From positions 1-17,971 of the forward strand of contig JBCCLI010000096.1 in assembly GCA_039026975.1 (NCBI GenBank): a DNA stretch of 17,971 nt, written 5' to 3'. This DNA is from JBCBKZ01 sp039026975. GTDB lineage: Bacteria > Bacteroidota > Bacteroidia > J057. A program made the position numbers and the translations under genes. Shown piece after piece: positions 7,391-16,254 of the stretch (position 1 is its first letter; each line of letters starts with the position of its first letter). The notes below the pieces were generated by a model. That model was given only the letters and a program-made list of their open reading frames with translations, did no database searches and had not been told where the DNA came from.

Positions 7391-8083
7391 ATGTCTGATT
7401 TAAGCGCTACTGTAGCTGATTTAATTGCAGTATTAGAAAACCATAAAAATCCCGAGAAAGCACTCCAAATGAGTGCCTATATGAAGTACCAATTCCCCTT
7501 CTTGGGACTACAAAACCAGGAGAGAAAAAAACTTAGTAAAGCCTTTATACAAGAGATCAAAAAAGGATGCCCTTCTCCTCCATTTGAGATACTCAATATT
7601 CTATGGGAGTTGCCAGAAAGAGAGTACCAGTATATTGCCATGGATCTGTTAGATAAGTACCTCCAAGATTTAACCCTTAATGATATCTCTTCTGTCATTA
7701 GGTTTATCATCCATAAATCCTGGTGGGACTCAGTAGACCTATTAGCATCACACGCTGTAGGAACTATCCTTTCCTCCTATCCTGCTCAACAAGAACAGTA
7801 TGTACAAAGCTGGACTACTACTGAAAATATATGGCTATCCAGAACAGCCCTCCTTTTCCAACTCAGCTACAAGGAAAATACTAACTGGCCCCTCTTGCAA
7901 CATACCTGTCTATCTCTCAAGGATAGTGAGGAATTCTTTATACAGAAGGCCATAGGCTGGGGCCTCCGACAATACTCTAAGGTAAATGCTGAAGCAGTAG
8001 TACAGTTTACTGAAAATCATAAGTGGAAACCACTTAGCAAAAGAGAAGGGCAAAAATGGCTCATAAAAGCAGGATACCTCTAA
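7391..8083 (+). CDS. AlkD-like HEAT-repeat DNA alkylation repair protein
   Basis: AlkD-type glycosylases remove positively charged alkylated bases (3-methyladenine, 7-methylguanine) without flipping the base, using a horseshoe of HEAT helices. The 230-residue protein is all-helical and of family length. It carries HKSWWDSVD at 108-116, NIWLSRTALLFQL at 146-158 and FFIQKAIGWGLRQYSK at 182-197. By alignment from memory with Bacillus cereus AlkD, Trp112, Asp116, Arg151 and Trp190 correspond to Trp109, Asp113, Arg148 and Trp187, all at a constant offset of three, so the catalytic set looks intact. The end GQKWLIKAGYL is also typical. It is monocistronic, and no Ada or other alkylation-response gene lies beside it. 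It acts in the cytoplasm on DNA. Confidence 0.95.
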   Translation: MSDLSATVADLIAVLENHKNPEKALQMSAYMKYQFPFLGLQNQERKKLSKAFIQEIKKGCPSPPFEILNILWELPEREYQYIAMDLLDKYLQDLTLNDISSVIRFIIHKSWWDSVDLLASHAVGTILSSYPAQQEQYVQSWTTTENIWLSRTALLFQLSYKENTNWPLLQHTCLSLKDSEEFFIQKAIGWGLRQYSKVNAEAVVQFTENHKWKPLSKREGQKWLIKAGYL

Positions 8084-8089
8084 AAATTA

Positions 8090-8116
8090 AGAGACCCCTG
8101 GTTTCCAGAAATCTCT
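8090..8116 (+). terminator. possible terminator hairpin after the AlkD-like gene
   Basis: Nested inverted repeats AGAGA/TCTCT (8090-8094 with 8112-8116) and CTGG/CCAG (8098-8101 with 8105-8108) lie six bases after the stop. There is no T tract, so this may be an RNA 3'-end stabiliser rather than an intrinsic terminator. Confidence 0.35.
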
Positions 8117-8595
8117 CAACTATCTAACTCTAAAAAGGCGCAAATAAATTTTTAGCAAAGGCTGGGCGGTAGAGTATTTTAATTCAGTAATTGAAAATTT
8201 TACTTTCTTATTTATTTAAATATAGGGATTCTGTATTGAATGGAGATTCAATATTTTAACTAAAACTTGTTAATAGATGATTTAAAATGTGGCATTTTGT
8301 GTATCTACCTTGCCTGTGAAATATTCTCCATGTCTATTTCTCCATGGGAAAATGTATTCTCCCCGCCTCACTTACTTTTATAAAGGTAATATCCTTTCCT
8401 ATAAAATAAGTCTGACTCCTCACTACCGACTTAAAGTTCCTTAATCCCATAGAAAGTATATCTGAGAATAGGTAAGAATAGAAATAGGGTTTTTACTCCA
8501 GCCTTTATGTTAGCTGACATAAGCGAGAGCCCAGGGTATAAAAAAGGAGGTAATATTTTTCCTGAATTTGTAAGTGGAGGCGCTTAAAATTAGCC
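8117..8595. other. gene-free region between convergent genes
   Basis: No coding frame or RNA gene is evident in this AT-rich stretch between the plus-strand repair gene and the minus-strand protease gene. Near 8544-8565 the minus strand can form a weak AGGA/TCCT hairpin followed by six T residues, a marginal terminator for the protease gene. Confidence 0.4.
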
Positions 8596-10437
8596 TTACT
8601 GCCTCACCCTAACGCTTTCTTGATGTATAAATCCCTGGCTATCCTCTACTAATAGATGATAGGGGCCCGATAATAAATGGCGAGTATCTATCTCATACCT
8701 GTTAGGAGAAGTGGCTATGGCTTTAGCTAGTACCTCATTTCCCACTACATCTGTAAGGGAGATACCTACAGGTTCCTTCTCCCTATCAGTTAATTTAATC
8801 CTCAACTTTTGAGCGTCATAGGACTCACTAACTGTTAAGTAGGAAGTGGGAAGTTCCTGCGCAGCTTTGGCAGAAGCCTGTCTATTGAGACGTGCTACCT
8901 GAAGGGAAGAAGGAGTGTAAAAGGTTTTTACGCGTGAGTATGACCTACTTTCACCGGGAACGTACGCCTTAACTCTGAACTTATACATAGAGCCTGGAAT
9001 CAGATTTGTCAATACTAAGCTCGTATTCCCAAAAGCTTTACGAGTGAGTATCTGTTGAGAGCCTACGCGCTTATATTGGACAAAATACTGCCTGGCATTT
9101 CTAATAGGGGTCCAGGTAATCCTGGCCTGATTAGGTTGTACGTCTAGCACAGCTAAACTTAACAGCTCTGTTTCTTCACACCCCCCTGTACTAAAAATGG
9201 TAGAAGAAGAATAATTACTCTTGCTAGATTTATACACGGTACGCACCTGAAACTCAAAGTCTGTGCAGGAAGGGAGTTTTACTAATCTCACGGCATCTCT
9301 ACCAGAAGCAAATTGCTGTTGCTGCCATCTAATGCCTTTGAGGGGCCTGAAACGCACCTGATACCCACTTGCCTGGGACACACTATTCCAGGTGAGGGTA
9401 GCTGTACGAGAAGTAACATTTATAGCTTCTAGTGCTCCTGGAGCCAGTACAGCTACCGGTACTTCTACCGGATCTAAGGCCGGACTGTACAGTAACTTCT
9501 CCCTAGCTCCTCCCGGACTAAAAAGACTTCTCATTCTGGAAGACTGCCCTTTAGTAAACATATTCATGCAGGCATCATCCGTGTAATCCATGAAATTACT
9601 GGTCATATCTAGTGACCCGCAAGTAGACCTTGACTGTATACAGCCATGGGTAGGCCCTGCAGCCTCAGGAGTATCCTGCACAAAATCATCATGCCCACAA
9701 GGCCCGTCTCCCCAAATATGTCGTAGATTTAAATAATGACCTACTTCATGGGTAGTAGTACGCCCAAAATTGAAAGGCTTCTTCAGGTTTCCTATGGTCC
9801 CAAAGTATCTATATCCAATCACCACACCATCTGTCTGTGAAGGCCCACCCGGAAACTGCGCATATCCCAGTACCCCCATAGCCAGGTTACATACCCAGAT
9901 ATTCATGTACTGGTCTGAGGGCCACGCATCTTTACCACCTTTAGCATTATACTTTACCCCATTTTCAAATGAGATGAAGCTTTCCCTAGAAGTGTAGGTT
10001 CTCGTGATGCCTGAAGTAGGATTTCCCGCGGGATCTTGCGTGGCTAACACAAACTCTATCCCTGTATCAGCTGCTAGTTTTCTAAATTGGGAGGGAGTAG
10101 AATATGCATCTGCATTTTTCCTTCTGTAATCCTCATTCAAGACCCTAATCTGCGAGCGGATTTGCTGATCACTGATATTTTGAGCCTCTGAGTGATACAC
10201 TACATGTACCACTACAGGTACAGTTATTACATCCCTTTTAATTCGTAAAGCAGAAGCCGCTTTCTTAGGGTGGAAGCCTGTATGTCGTTCTATTCTATTT
10301 AGGCGCTGAAGCATGCTAGGATTTTTCCTCTCTAGGTGCTTCATATAATCCATGGTACCACAGTTCCTTTTATCCTGCGCATAGGCTACAGCCATAAAGA
10401 AACCCATCCCTACCAGAATAGATACGATCCTTTTCAT
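8596..10437 (-). CDS. secreted M43 (pappalysin-type) zinc metalloprotease with two Fn3 domains
   Basis: The 613-residue product has a signal peptide (MKRIVSILVGMGFFMAVAYA, cleaved before Gln21). A short pro-region to about residue 70 is followed by an M43 catalytic domain at about 72-320. The zinc motif HEVGHYLNLRH gives His230, Glu231, His234 and His240, and the Met-turn is SNFMDYTDD with Met283. Cys residues at 247, 266, 273 and 290 probably form disulfides, as in this family. Two fibronectin type III modules follow at about 333-415 and 423-508, each with the TLTW or ITWTP strand and the FxVR(T/A) strand. After a linker, residues 533-613 look like a short divergent T9SS C-terminal domain (ISLTDVVGNEVL, LLSGPYHLLVEDSQG). 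It is expected to be secreted or surface-bound and to cut extracellular protein. It is divergent from the hybrid receiver gene, sharing a 296-base region. Confidence 0.95.
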   Translation of the reverse strand: MKRIVSILVGMGFFMAVAYAQDKRNCGTMDYMKHLERKNPSMLQRLNRIERHTGFHPKKAASALRIKRDVITVPVVVHVVYHSEAQNISDQQIRSQIRVLNEDYRRKNADAYSTPSQFRKLAADTGIEFVLATQDPAGNPTSGITRTYTSRESFISFENGVKYNAKGGKDAWPSDQYMNIWVCNLAMGVLGYAQFPGGPSQTDGVVIGYRYFGTIGNLKKPFNFGRTTTHEVGHYLNLRHIWGDGPCGHDDFVQDTPEAAGPTHGCIQSRSTCGSLDMTSNFMDYTDDACMNMFTKGQSSRMRSLFSPGGAREKLLYSPALDPVEVPVAVLAPGALEAINVTSRTATLTWNSVSQASGYQVRFRPLKGIRWQQQQFASGRDAVRLVKLPSCTDFEFQVRTVYKSSKSNYSSSTIFSTGGCEETELLSLAVLDVQPNQARITWTPIRNARQYFVQYKRVGSQQILTRKAFGNTSLVLTNLIPGSMYKFRVKAYVPGESRSYSRVKTFYTPSSLQVARLNRQASAKAAQELPTSYLTVSESYDAQKLRIKLTDREKEPVGISLTDVVGNEVLAKAIATSPNRYEIDTRHLLSGPYHLLVEDSQGFIHQESVRVRQ

Positions 10438-10654
10438 GGGCGATTTACTTGATTGACTTAATACAAATTGTATACCATCAATTCATGTGCTACAGTAAAC
10501 GGTTTTGAACTTAGTGTCTGAGTAGATGTACGATCGTATGGTGGGCTTTGATACTATTAGTTTAGCTGATGTGTATAAAACTACGAAACTCTGTGTTAAG
10601 AAATTGTTTTTTCGTGAAGATTTCAATGAAGATCCTTCAGTAAGTTCTGTTAAT

Positions 10655-10686
10655 TGAATGTCTTTCCCCCCCATGGACTATTTTGC
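10655..10686 (+). promoter_or_regulatory. candidate promoter of the hybrid receiver gene
   Basis: TTG at 10655-10657, a 21-base spacer and TATTTTGC at 10679-10686 approximate the Bacteroidota -33/-7 pattern, with one base missing from TAnnTTTG. Transcription would then begin near 10690, after the in-frame ATG at 10683, which favours translation from 10734. Confidence 0.3.
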
Positions 10687-10733
10687 TTCTTGTGTTGTAT
10701 ACGAATAGTGTACAGGTTAAAAGGGTTATAATC

Positions 10734-11951
10734 ATGAATGAGGGAGAATTATTCGGAAAGTCATTTGAACAACTAGGAGAAAAACTCCTGCAACAGGAGT
10801 TAAAGGCATGTCAAGCAGAAATCCTCGACATAGAAGCTGACAACCATGAGTTCTACTCTATTTTTCACCAAAGGCTCATGGGTTCCCTATACAACATACT
10901 TACCTTAACAGACCTGGGAAGTGCGAAGGATGATACCTTAAAGTCAGAAGACTGTCTTCCCTTAATAGCCTTACAAGGCAGAAAAATTCTGGATGAACTT
11001 AGCCAGATGATAGAGCTGCACAGAATGGAAAGCCAACCTACTGAAGGCACTGAAAAAGAAGTTAAGCTGGTAGATGTCTTAGAAAATGTTATACAAGTAT
11101 GGAAAGCGGCTGCCAGCGTCAGAAAGCTACCTATCTCCTATCATATAGATAATGGGGTACCCCTAATCTTATCAGGAGATCAGCAGGGGCTGGAGCATGT
11201 TCTTTACAGAGTAGTCCAATATTTACTGGGATTTCTGGAAGAAGGAGAAATACAGATCCGTATTAATGGAGAAAAGAAATTTGATGGTGGAATCATTCTA
11301 GATGTGAGCATACAATGCTTCTCTAGCATGAAACCGGAATCCCTGGAGCAGGCCTGGGAAAAGACCAATTATACCTTTGACTGGCCTATCACTTTTGCAC
11401 AGCGGAGGCTCTCCCTGATGAATGGAGAATTTGGCTGGAGAAACCCTCCCGCCTTCCCAGAAGGACAGAACTATATCTATGGTACTGAATTCTGGTTTAC
11501 GCTTCCCATGAAGCGTATTAGTGATAACCAACCAGAACCACAGGCTACCAGCATACCTACCCATAATATTATGGTACCTGCTGAGGGAAAAATTCTAGTG
11601 GTAGAAGATAATCCCGTGAACCAATTAATCATTGCCAGAAATCTCTCTAACTATGGCTTTGAAGTACAGGTAGCTGACCATGGAGGAGAGGCCATTTCAC
11701 TCCTTCAGGAACAACCCTTTGACATCATCTTCATGGATATAAATATGCCAGTCATGGATGGTATACGTGCCACTCGTATCATTAGGCAGGAAATCAATGA
11801 TTCTATTCCCATTATTTCTGTTACTTCTAATGTCTTTGAGTCAGAAAAAAGGAGATACCAAGAAGTAGGAATGGATGACTATTTACATAAACCCTTTAGA
11901 CGAGACCAGTTAATAAAAATGGTGAAAAAACACCTCCCCGCTCATACCTGA
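10734..11951 (+). CDS. hybrid protein: degenerate histidine-kinase core plus intact receiver domain
   Basis: I start at the ATG at 10734 (405 residues) because AAAAGGG stands about ten bases upstream; an in-frame ATG at 10683 would add 17 unconvincing residues. The receiver domain (about 286-402) is complete: acidic pair Glu291-Asp292, phosphoacceptor Asp335 in IIFMDINMPVMDG, Thr364 in ISVTSN, and Lys386 in LHKPF. The part before it keeps only the outline of a kinase. Residues 38-100 resemble a dimerisation hairpin (FHQRLMGSLYNILTLTDLG) but lack the H-E/D-x-R-T-P core. Residues 148-258 follow the HATPase fold (GDQQGLEHVL to GTEFWFTLPM), yet the N-box asparagines, the DxGxG box and the GxGLG lid are all gone. 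It has no signal peptide or membrane segment, so it is cytoplasmic. It probably cannot bind ATP or autophosphorylate and may take phosphate from another kinase. No DNA-binding output domain is present. Confidence 0.92.
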   Translation: MNEGELFGKSFEQLGEKLLQQELKACQAEILDIEADNHEFYSIFHQRLMGSLYNILTLTDLGSAKDDTLKSEDCLPLIALQGRKILDELSQMIELHRMESQPTEGTEKEVKLVDVLENVIQVWKAAASVRKLPISYHIDNGVPLILSGDQQGLEHVLYRVVQYLLGFLEEGEIQIRINGEKKFDGGIILDVSIQCFSSMKPESLEQAWEKTNYTFDWPITFAQRRLSLMNGEFGWRNPPAFPEGQNYIYGTEFWFTLPMKRISDNQPEPQATSIPTHNIMVPAEGKILVVEDNPVNQLIIARNLSNYGFEVQVADHGGEAISLLQEQPFDIIFMDINMPVMDGIRATRIIRQEINDSIPIISVTSNVFESEKRRYQEVGMDDYLHKPFRRDQLIKMVKKHLPAHT

Positions 11952-11962
11952 GATACCAGAAT

Positions 11963-11989
11963 GGGTAAGAAATCGTATAGTCCTTACCC
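11963..11989. terminator. possible bidirectional terminator between convergent signalling genes
   Basis: GGGTAAG (11963-11969) pairs perfectly with CTTACCC (11983-11989) around a 13-base loop, in the 65-base gap between two convergent genes. There is no long T tract on either side, so efficiency is uncertain. Confidence 0.4.
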
Positions 11990-12016
11990 TATATGACTTG
12001 TATGATTAGTAGAAGA

Positions 12017-13639
12017 TTACTTCTGAGATTTAGCCATTGTAAAATAAAAGATAGTCCCTATACCCTCCTTACTTTCCATCCATATTTCCCCCTGATGCCT
12101 GTCTATAATTCCCTTACAAATAGATAAGCCTATCCCCAGGCTGCCTTCCCCTCTTGCCCCTTCACCTCTCCGAAACATTTGGAATATGTGGGGTGCCACA
12201 GACTGATTAATCCCTCTACCATTATCCTCTATTCTAAACATCCAGTGGGTATCCTTATCTTCTGCTGAAATATGAATATGTGGATCTGGTTCCCTTCTGT
12301 ACTTAATGGCATTGTGTATCAGATTCTGGAGCAGTTGGATCATCTGAAGAGGATCTGCCTGCACAAGTGGAAGGTTCTCAGAAGTTACATTCGCATTATT
12401 CTCTCTGATGGATAAACAGAGAATCTGGCAAGCATCTTGAATAGATTTCTCCAGGTCTACAGGCTCTAAATTAGGGGCCTGAGAGGTTATTCTGGAATAG
12501 GATCTAATTCCTTCAAGCATGCCCATCATTCTCCGTGCACCTGATCTGGCTATGTTCATATATTCTTTTCCCTGAGGGGATATAGAAGAACTCCCGTCCA
12601 GCTGAGCTAAATCTAAATAAGAGAGAATCATCCTAATGGGTTCTCGTAAATCATGTGCTACTACAGAAGTGAATTCCTGGAGGTGTTTAGTAGAATTTTT
12701 TACTTGGCTGCTGTGTTGGCTTACCTTATCTCCCAGTTGTTGATTGAGAGAATGCAGCTTTTGCTGGGTTTGAAGCCGGCTGATAACCACACCTATTTGT
12801 TGGCCTATGCTACAAATGATTTTCTTTTCGTAGGAGCTCAAGATATGCCTCTTTTTACTCCCTACACTGAGAGCGCCCATAATATTTTCTCCCAAAAAGA
12901 TGGGAATGGAGGCCATAGAAAGAAACCCACTTAATTTATAGTGATGTGGCGCCATTAAATCATAATTTTCCGTGATAAAGGGCTTTCCGTGTAGAAAAAC
13001 CCGGCTCATGGGAAAGTCATAAATAGATCCTCCATGGAAGTGAGACCAAGCATTCTCTGGCAGGTTATGTCCATACTCCATGATCACCTTCTGAGAATGA
13101 TCATGCACTAAGAATACTCCTCCTGCATCAAAATCCAGTAATCTGAGGGTTTGATGGATGATTTGTTTATAAAGCTCTGTGAGATTTTCTGCCTGGTTGC
13201 AGGCGAGTACCACCTTATGAATGATATCTGTAGACTTAGCATAGCTCACCATGCTTTCCTCGAACTCCTTTATATGAGAAATATCCTTATTTATCCAGAC
13301 TAGTTCTTCTGGATTTCCCGCATTATCACGCTTAAGAGAAAGGGAGGAAAGAACGTGAACGGGCTTGTGAGTTTGGTGTAGGTGTATGACTTCTCCTTTC
13401 CATGTACCCCCTTCCCAAACCTGCTGAAGCACTTCTCCACTGCTCGCATGTACATACTCTGTGTGGAGTAGCATATCCAAGGGTTGGAATATGGCTTCCT
13501 TGGATGTCCATCCATATAATTTTTCAGCCGCTGGATTCCATCCTTTGATGCAATTATCCAAGTCTACTGAAATGACAGCATCAGATATTAAATCATAAAT
13601 ACTATTGGCTTCTACATTAAGTAAAGGAATGGTGTTCAT
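12017..13639 (-). CDS. PAS-GAF sensor histidine kinase
   Basis: The 540-residue cytoplasmic kinase has a PAS domain at about 10-125 (AVISVDLDNCIKGWNPAAEK, then ELVWINKDISHIKEFE), a GAF domain at about 135-290 (AGGVFLVHD, ASIPIFLGENIMGALSVG), a short coiled coil (290-320), HisKA at 320-385 with His329 in VVAHDLREPIR, and HATPase at about 425-537. The ATP-binding boxes are complete: Asn439/Asn443 in LQNLIHNAIKY, Asp472-Gly476 in EDNGRG, FQMFRRGE, and GSLGIGLSICKG at 499-510. HDLREP is typical of phytochrome-like and PAS kinases. The GAF domain has no obvious bilin cysteine in a known context, so the signal is unknown. It has no membrane segment, receiver or output domain and must phosphorylate a separate protein; the adjacent convergent receiver gene is one candidate. 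A lone -7-like TAGCTTTG lies upstream at 13767-13774. Confidence 0.95.
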   Translation of the reverse strand: MNTIPLLNVEANSIYDLISDAVISVDLDNCIKGWNPAAEKLYGWTSKEAIFQPLDMLLHTEYVHASSGEVLQQVWEGGTWKGEVIHLHQTHKPVHVLSSLSLKRDNAGNPEELVWINKDISHIKEFEESMVSYAKSTDIIHKVVLACNQAENLTELYKQIIHQTLRLLDFDAGGVFLVHDHSQKVIMEYGHNLPENAWSHFHGGSIYDFPMSRVFLHGKPFITENYDLMAPHHYKLSGFLSMASIPIFLGENIMGALSVGSKKRHILSSYEKKIICSIGQQIGVVISRLQTQQKLHSLNQQLGDKVSQHSSQVKNSTKHLQEFTSVVAHDLREPIRMILSYLDLAQLDGSSSISPQGKEYMNIARSGARRMMGMLEGIRSYSRITSQAPNLEPVDLEKSIQDACQILCLSIRENNANVTSENLPLVQADPLQMIQLLQNLIHNAIKYRREPDPHIHISAEDKDTHWMFRIEDNGRGINQSVAPHIFQMFRRGEGARGEGSLGIGLSICKGIIDRHQGEIWMESKEGIGTIFYFTMAKSQK

Positions 13640-13821
13640 AGGTAATTAACAGTTTATAGGCTTGTTAATCTTATCAAATCAGTCGGACCCATGGTATTAC
13701 AAGCAGCAATGAACAGCTAAGCATCCACTAGCTAATACAGTAGGTTCTGTAAGTAAGGATTATAAACAAAGCTAATATTTACGAAGAGGAAAATACATTC
13801 GCTGATGTATGTTAACATTGA

Positions 13822-13846
13822 ATGGACCGTTAAAATTTCTGTCCAT
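13822..13846 (-). terminator. possible hairpin after the acyltransferase gene
   Basis: ATGGAC (13822-13827) pairs with GTCCAT (13841-13846). An overlapping alternative pairs ATGTATG (13805-13811) with CATACAT (13844-13850). These follow the minus-strand stop at 13868 by 21 bases and could mark the operon's end, but no T tract accompanies them. Confidence 0.3.
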
Positions 13847-13867
13847 ACATGCGATATATGAAGACTT

Positions 13868-15253
13868 CTAATGGCTTTGTTGGACAGGTTCCACCTTTTT
13901 TTCTTCCTGGATCAGCCTTTTAAGCATCTGGTAAATCTCTTCAGATTTCTCTTGAAGGTTGTTAATAGCCTTAGACTGAGTGAGTTTGAGGCGGAGGTAG
14001 CGCCAGGAGTCCCTCAGTTCTTTCCACATTTCATGGTACTTTAAAGATAGATAGCCCGCTACTGGAAGTAGGAAAAAAGCGCATATACCCCAGAGAAAAC
14101 TCCCTGATAATAAACCTATTATAATGGAATTTATCAGGTACCATACAGGTAGTAAAAACATGCCAAACAGCATCCTGATAGAACTGTGGAACATATCATC
14201 TTTAAAGTTTTTCACTGCCACTTGATTAGCAACAAGCCCAAAAGGGTAATGAAATATCCAGCCAAGCAGAAAAAGGGGGAAACCTAACAGTAAGAATAGA
14301 TGTAGAATTCCTAATATCATGGGAGAACCTAATCCTGAGAGGATAAATTTTGTGGGAAGCCTAAGGGTAGCACTTCCTTGTTGGATTTCTTCCATATGTT
14401 TTCTCATAGTCTCAGCAGCAGCTGGGGATTCGGGAATCCAGGCCTCTAAGGCATCTATCAGTTTTTTGCTAACACTAAACTCATTTAGGAGGGTCCTCTC
14501 CAGATTCATGTCTCCGGTGAGCTTAGGGCTATAAGCTTGATTGACAGAAACGATGGTATCATAGTATTCCTGGTTTCTTATATGCCAGGTAAGATGGGAA
14601 ATTCTTTTCCTTACCTCCACCATCACACGGGTCATAGTCCGTGAGGGATTCTCTTGAAAATCTTCATAATAATCTTTTACAGAAATAGGCGCTCCATAAT
14701 TAACCAGTAAGTCACTCCTAAACTTCGTGTGGGCACTATAATTTAGGCCTACCGGTACTATTTTTAGATCCAGGTCAAACTCACTCCTCTCTGCCGCTTT
14801 AAACCCTATTCTTACGAGTCCTTTCTTAAGGGGGCGTACAAAATATTTTCTCCCGTGATTTCCTTCTGGGAACATAATGACACTTTCCCCCGCCACTAAA
14901 CTGTTCACACATCTATCAAAGATCTCCTCATTCTTTTTCAGGGTATCCACACCATCTCTCTGCCTGTAAATAGGGAGCATTTTCAGCATATTAAAAAAGG
15001 CGGCCCGTATTCCTTGCTCTATGAAAACGTCTGCTCTAGTCAGGAAAATGGGATGCTTATAAATCATACACCCCACAGCTACAGGATCCATGAGCGTGTT
15101 CTGATGATTAGATACATAAAAGGCGGGGTATTCCATGTTCTTGTGCTCCCTACCGGCAAATTGAAATCTTCTATGATATATCTTCAACCCGGTCTTTGCC
15201 AAGGACCAAATAAGTCTGTACAGGATTCTTTCTATGAGACTTTGTTTCCACAT
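13868..15253 (-). CDS. PlsC-like acyltransferase with C-terminal membrane region
   Basis: The N-terminal 230 residues form a glycerolipid acyltransferase domain that transfers acyl chains to glycerol-3-phosphate or a lysolipid at the inner membrane. Block I is SNHQNTLMDP (His50, Asp56), block II is around PIYRQRDGVD (94-103), block III is MFPEGNHGR (127-135) and block IV is IVPVGLNY (165-172). His and Asp are five residues apart rather than the four of classic PlsC; the same HX5D spacing occurs in Gpt2/Sct1-like members. Residues 300-405 hold about four hydrophobic segments in two pairs (301-334 and 359-400), followed by a charged helical tail (405-461). At 461 residues it is nearly twice a plain PlsC. 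It is the last gene of a three-gene run, 31 bases after the symporter stop. The stop is TAG. Confidence 0.92.
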   Translation of the reverse strand: MWKQSLIERILYRLIWSLAKTGLKIYHRRFQFAGREHKNMEYPAFYVSNHQNTLMDPVAVGCMIYKHPIFLTRADVFIEQGIRAAFFNMLKMLPIYRQRDGVDTLKKNEEIFDRCVNSLVAGESVIMFPEGNHGRKYFVRPLKKGLVRIGFKAAERSEFDLDLKIVPVGLNYSAHTKFRSDLLVNYGAPISVKDYYEDFQENPSRTMTRVMVEVRKRISHLTWHIRNQEYYDTIVSVNQAYSPKLTGDMNLERTLLNEFSVSKKLIDALEAWIPESPAAAETMRKHMEEIQQGSATLRLPTKFILSGLGSPMILGILHLFLLLGFPLFLLGWIFHYPFGLVANQVAVKNFKDDMFHSSIRMLFGMFLLPVWYLINSIIIGLLSGSFLWGICAFFLLPVAGYLSLKYHEMWKELRDSWRYLRLKLTQSKAINNLQEKSEEIYQMLKRLIQEEKKVEPVQQSH

Positions 15254-15284
15254 AAACGTTCACTTATCTATCTGTTTCTCAAGG

Positions 15285-16187
15285 CTACTTCCCCAGTCTG
15301 GCCCACAAGCTGGCCACTGTAAGACCAGAAATGATATGCCAAACACCCCAGAGGGCAGCTATCAGGGCCATACCGCCCAGACCATCAAAAAAGTTAGGGT
15401 TAAATATGATCACTAATGCCAGTCCTGAATTTTGGATGCCAGTTTCTATGGTAATAGAGCGCGTATCTGCCTCATCTCTACGGAAGAGTTTAGCCATACT
15501 AAATCCCCCCATGAAGGCTACTGCATTATGAGCTAATACAATGAGAATAATGTACTGTATATAATTCAGGAAAGCATCCAGGTTATTGTAGATGGCGATA
15601 ACCACATAAAAGCCAAAAATCACGATGGATAATGTCCTGATCACTGGTGATATGCGCTTAGTAAAAGCAGGTAATTTATGGGCTGTCCACATCCCTAGTA
15701 TAAGGGGGATAGCTAAGACTATGATAATAGTCACCACCATTTCCATAGGGTCTATAGAGATAACCTTCAGGAGCTGGGCAGTAGGTTCATACATATTAGC
15801 CCAAAAAGAAAAATTAAAGGGGGTCATGATGATGGAGAGCAAGGTAGAGATAGCGGTGAGGCTGACAGAAAGGGCTACATTCCCCTTGGCCATAAGAGAA
15901 ATAAAGTTGGAAATATTTCCACCCGGACAGGCCGCCACCATAATCATCCCTAAAGCCATAGAAGGAATAGGCTTAATGAGTAGGATCAATAAATAGGTAA
16001 GGCCTGGTAATAAGATGAACTGAGAAAATATGCCTATGGCAGGGGAAAGGGGGGACTTAGCTACTCTCTTGAAATCATCTAACGTTAGAGATAAGGCTAC
16101 CCCATACATAATGAAGCCAAGGGTGATATTCAAGATCACCAGACTCTCCGGACTGAAGGTTAATTGCGCTTGGTCAAGGAATTCCAT
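15285..16187 (-). CDS. bile acid:sodium symporter (BASS) family transporter
   Basis: BASS transporters use the sodium gradient to import organic anions (bile acids in animals, often pantoate or keto acids in bacteria). The 300-residue protein has the ten hydrophobic segments of the family and both discontinuous-helix signatures: CPGGNISN at 87-94 and ETGIQNSGLAL at 248-258. Glu248 and Gln252 sit at the spacing of the two sodium-binding residues in the crystallised bacterial homologue (Glu260, Gln264; comparison from memory). The length fits a complete transporter without extra domains. It is the middle gene of the VOC-BASS-acyltransferase run, 67 bases after the VOC gene. That gap contains a small hairpin (GGCTA 16216-16220, TAGCC 16231-16235). 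The substrate is not deducible, though a neighbouring lipid enzyme suggests an amphipathic anion. The stop is TAG. Confidence 0.95.
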   Translation of the reverse strand: MEFLDQAQLTFSPESLVILNITLGFIMYGVALSLTLDDFKRVAKSPLSPAIGIFSQFILLPGLTYLLILLIKPIPSMALGMIMVAACPGGNISNFISLMAKGNVALSVSLTAISTLLSIIMTPFNFSFWANMYEPTAQLLKVISIDPMEMVVTIIIVLAIPLILGMWTAHKLPAFTKRISPVIRTLSIVIFGFYVVIAIYNNLDAFLNYIQYIILIVLAHNAVAFMGGFSMAKLFRRDEADTRSITIETGIQNSGLALVIIFNPNFFDGLGGMALIAALWGVWHIISGLTVASLWARLGK

Positions 16188-16254
16188 TGATTCTACTATT
16201 AGTGGAAAGAGGTTTGGCTATTAATGGGATTAGCCACCTTTTTGTGAAATCATT

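Noticed and set aside
10483..10674. 63-codon minus-strand frame in the divergent promoter region
   Set aside because: It sits in the region that must carry promoters for both flanking genes and has no protein-like features.
10683..10733. Upstream ATG at 10683 as the start of the hybrid receiver gene
   Set aside because: It would add 17 residues without domain match. The ATG at 10734 has AAAAGGG at a good distance, and a promoter-like element overlaps 10683.
13767..13774. TAGCTTTG as the full promoter of the PAS-GAF kinase gene
   Set aside because: The -7 half matches, but there is no TTTG at 19 bases. Mentioned only in the gene entry.
15625..15996. 123-codon plus-strand frame
   Set aside because: Antisense shadow of the BASS symporter. 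The hydrophobic pattern comes from complementing membrane-segment codons.
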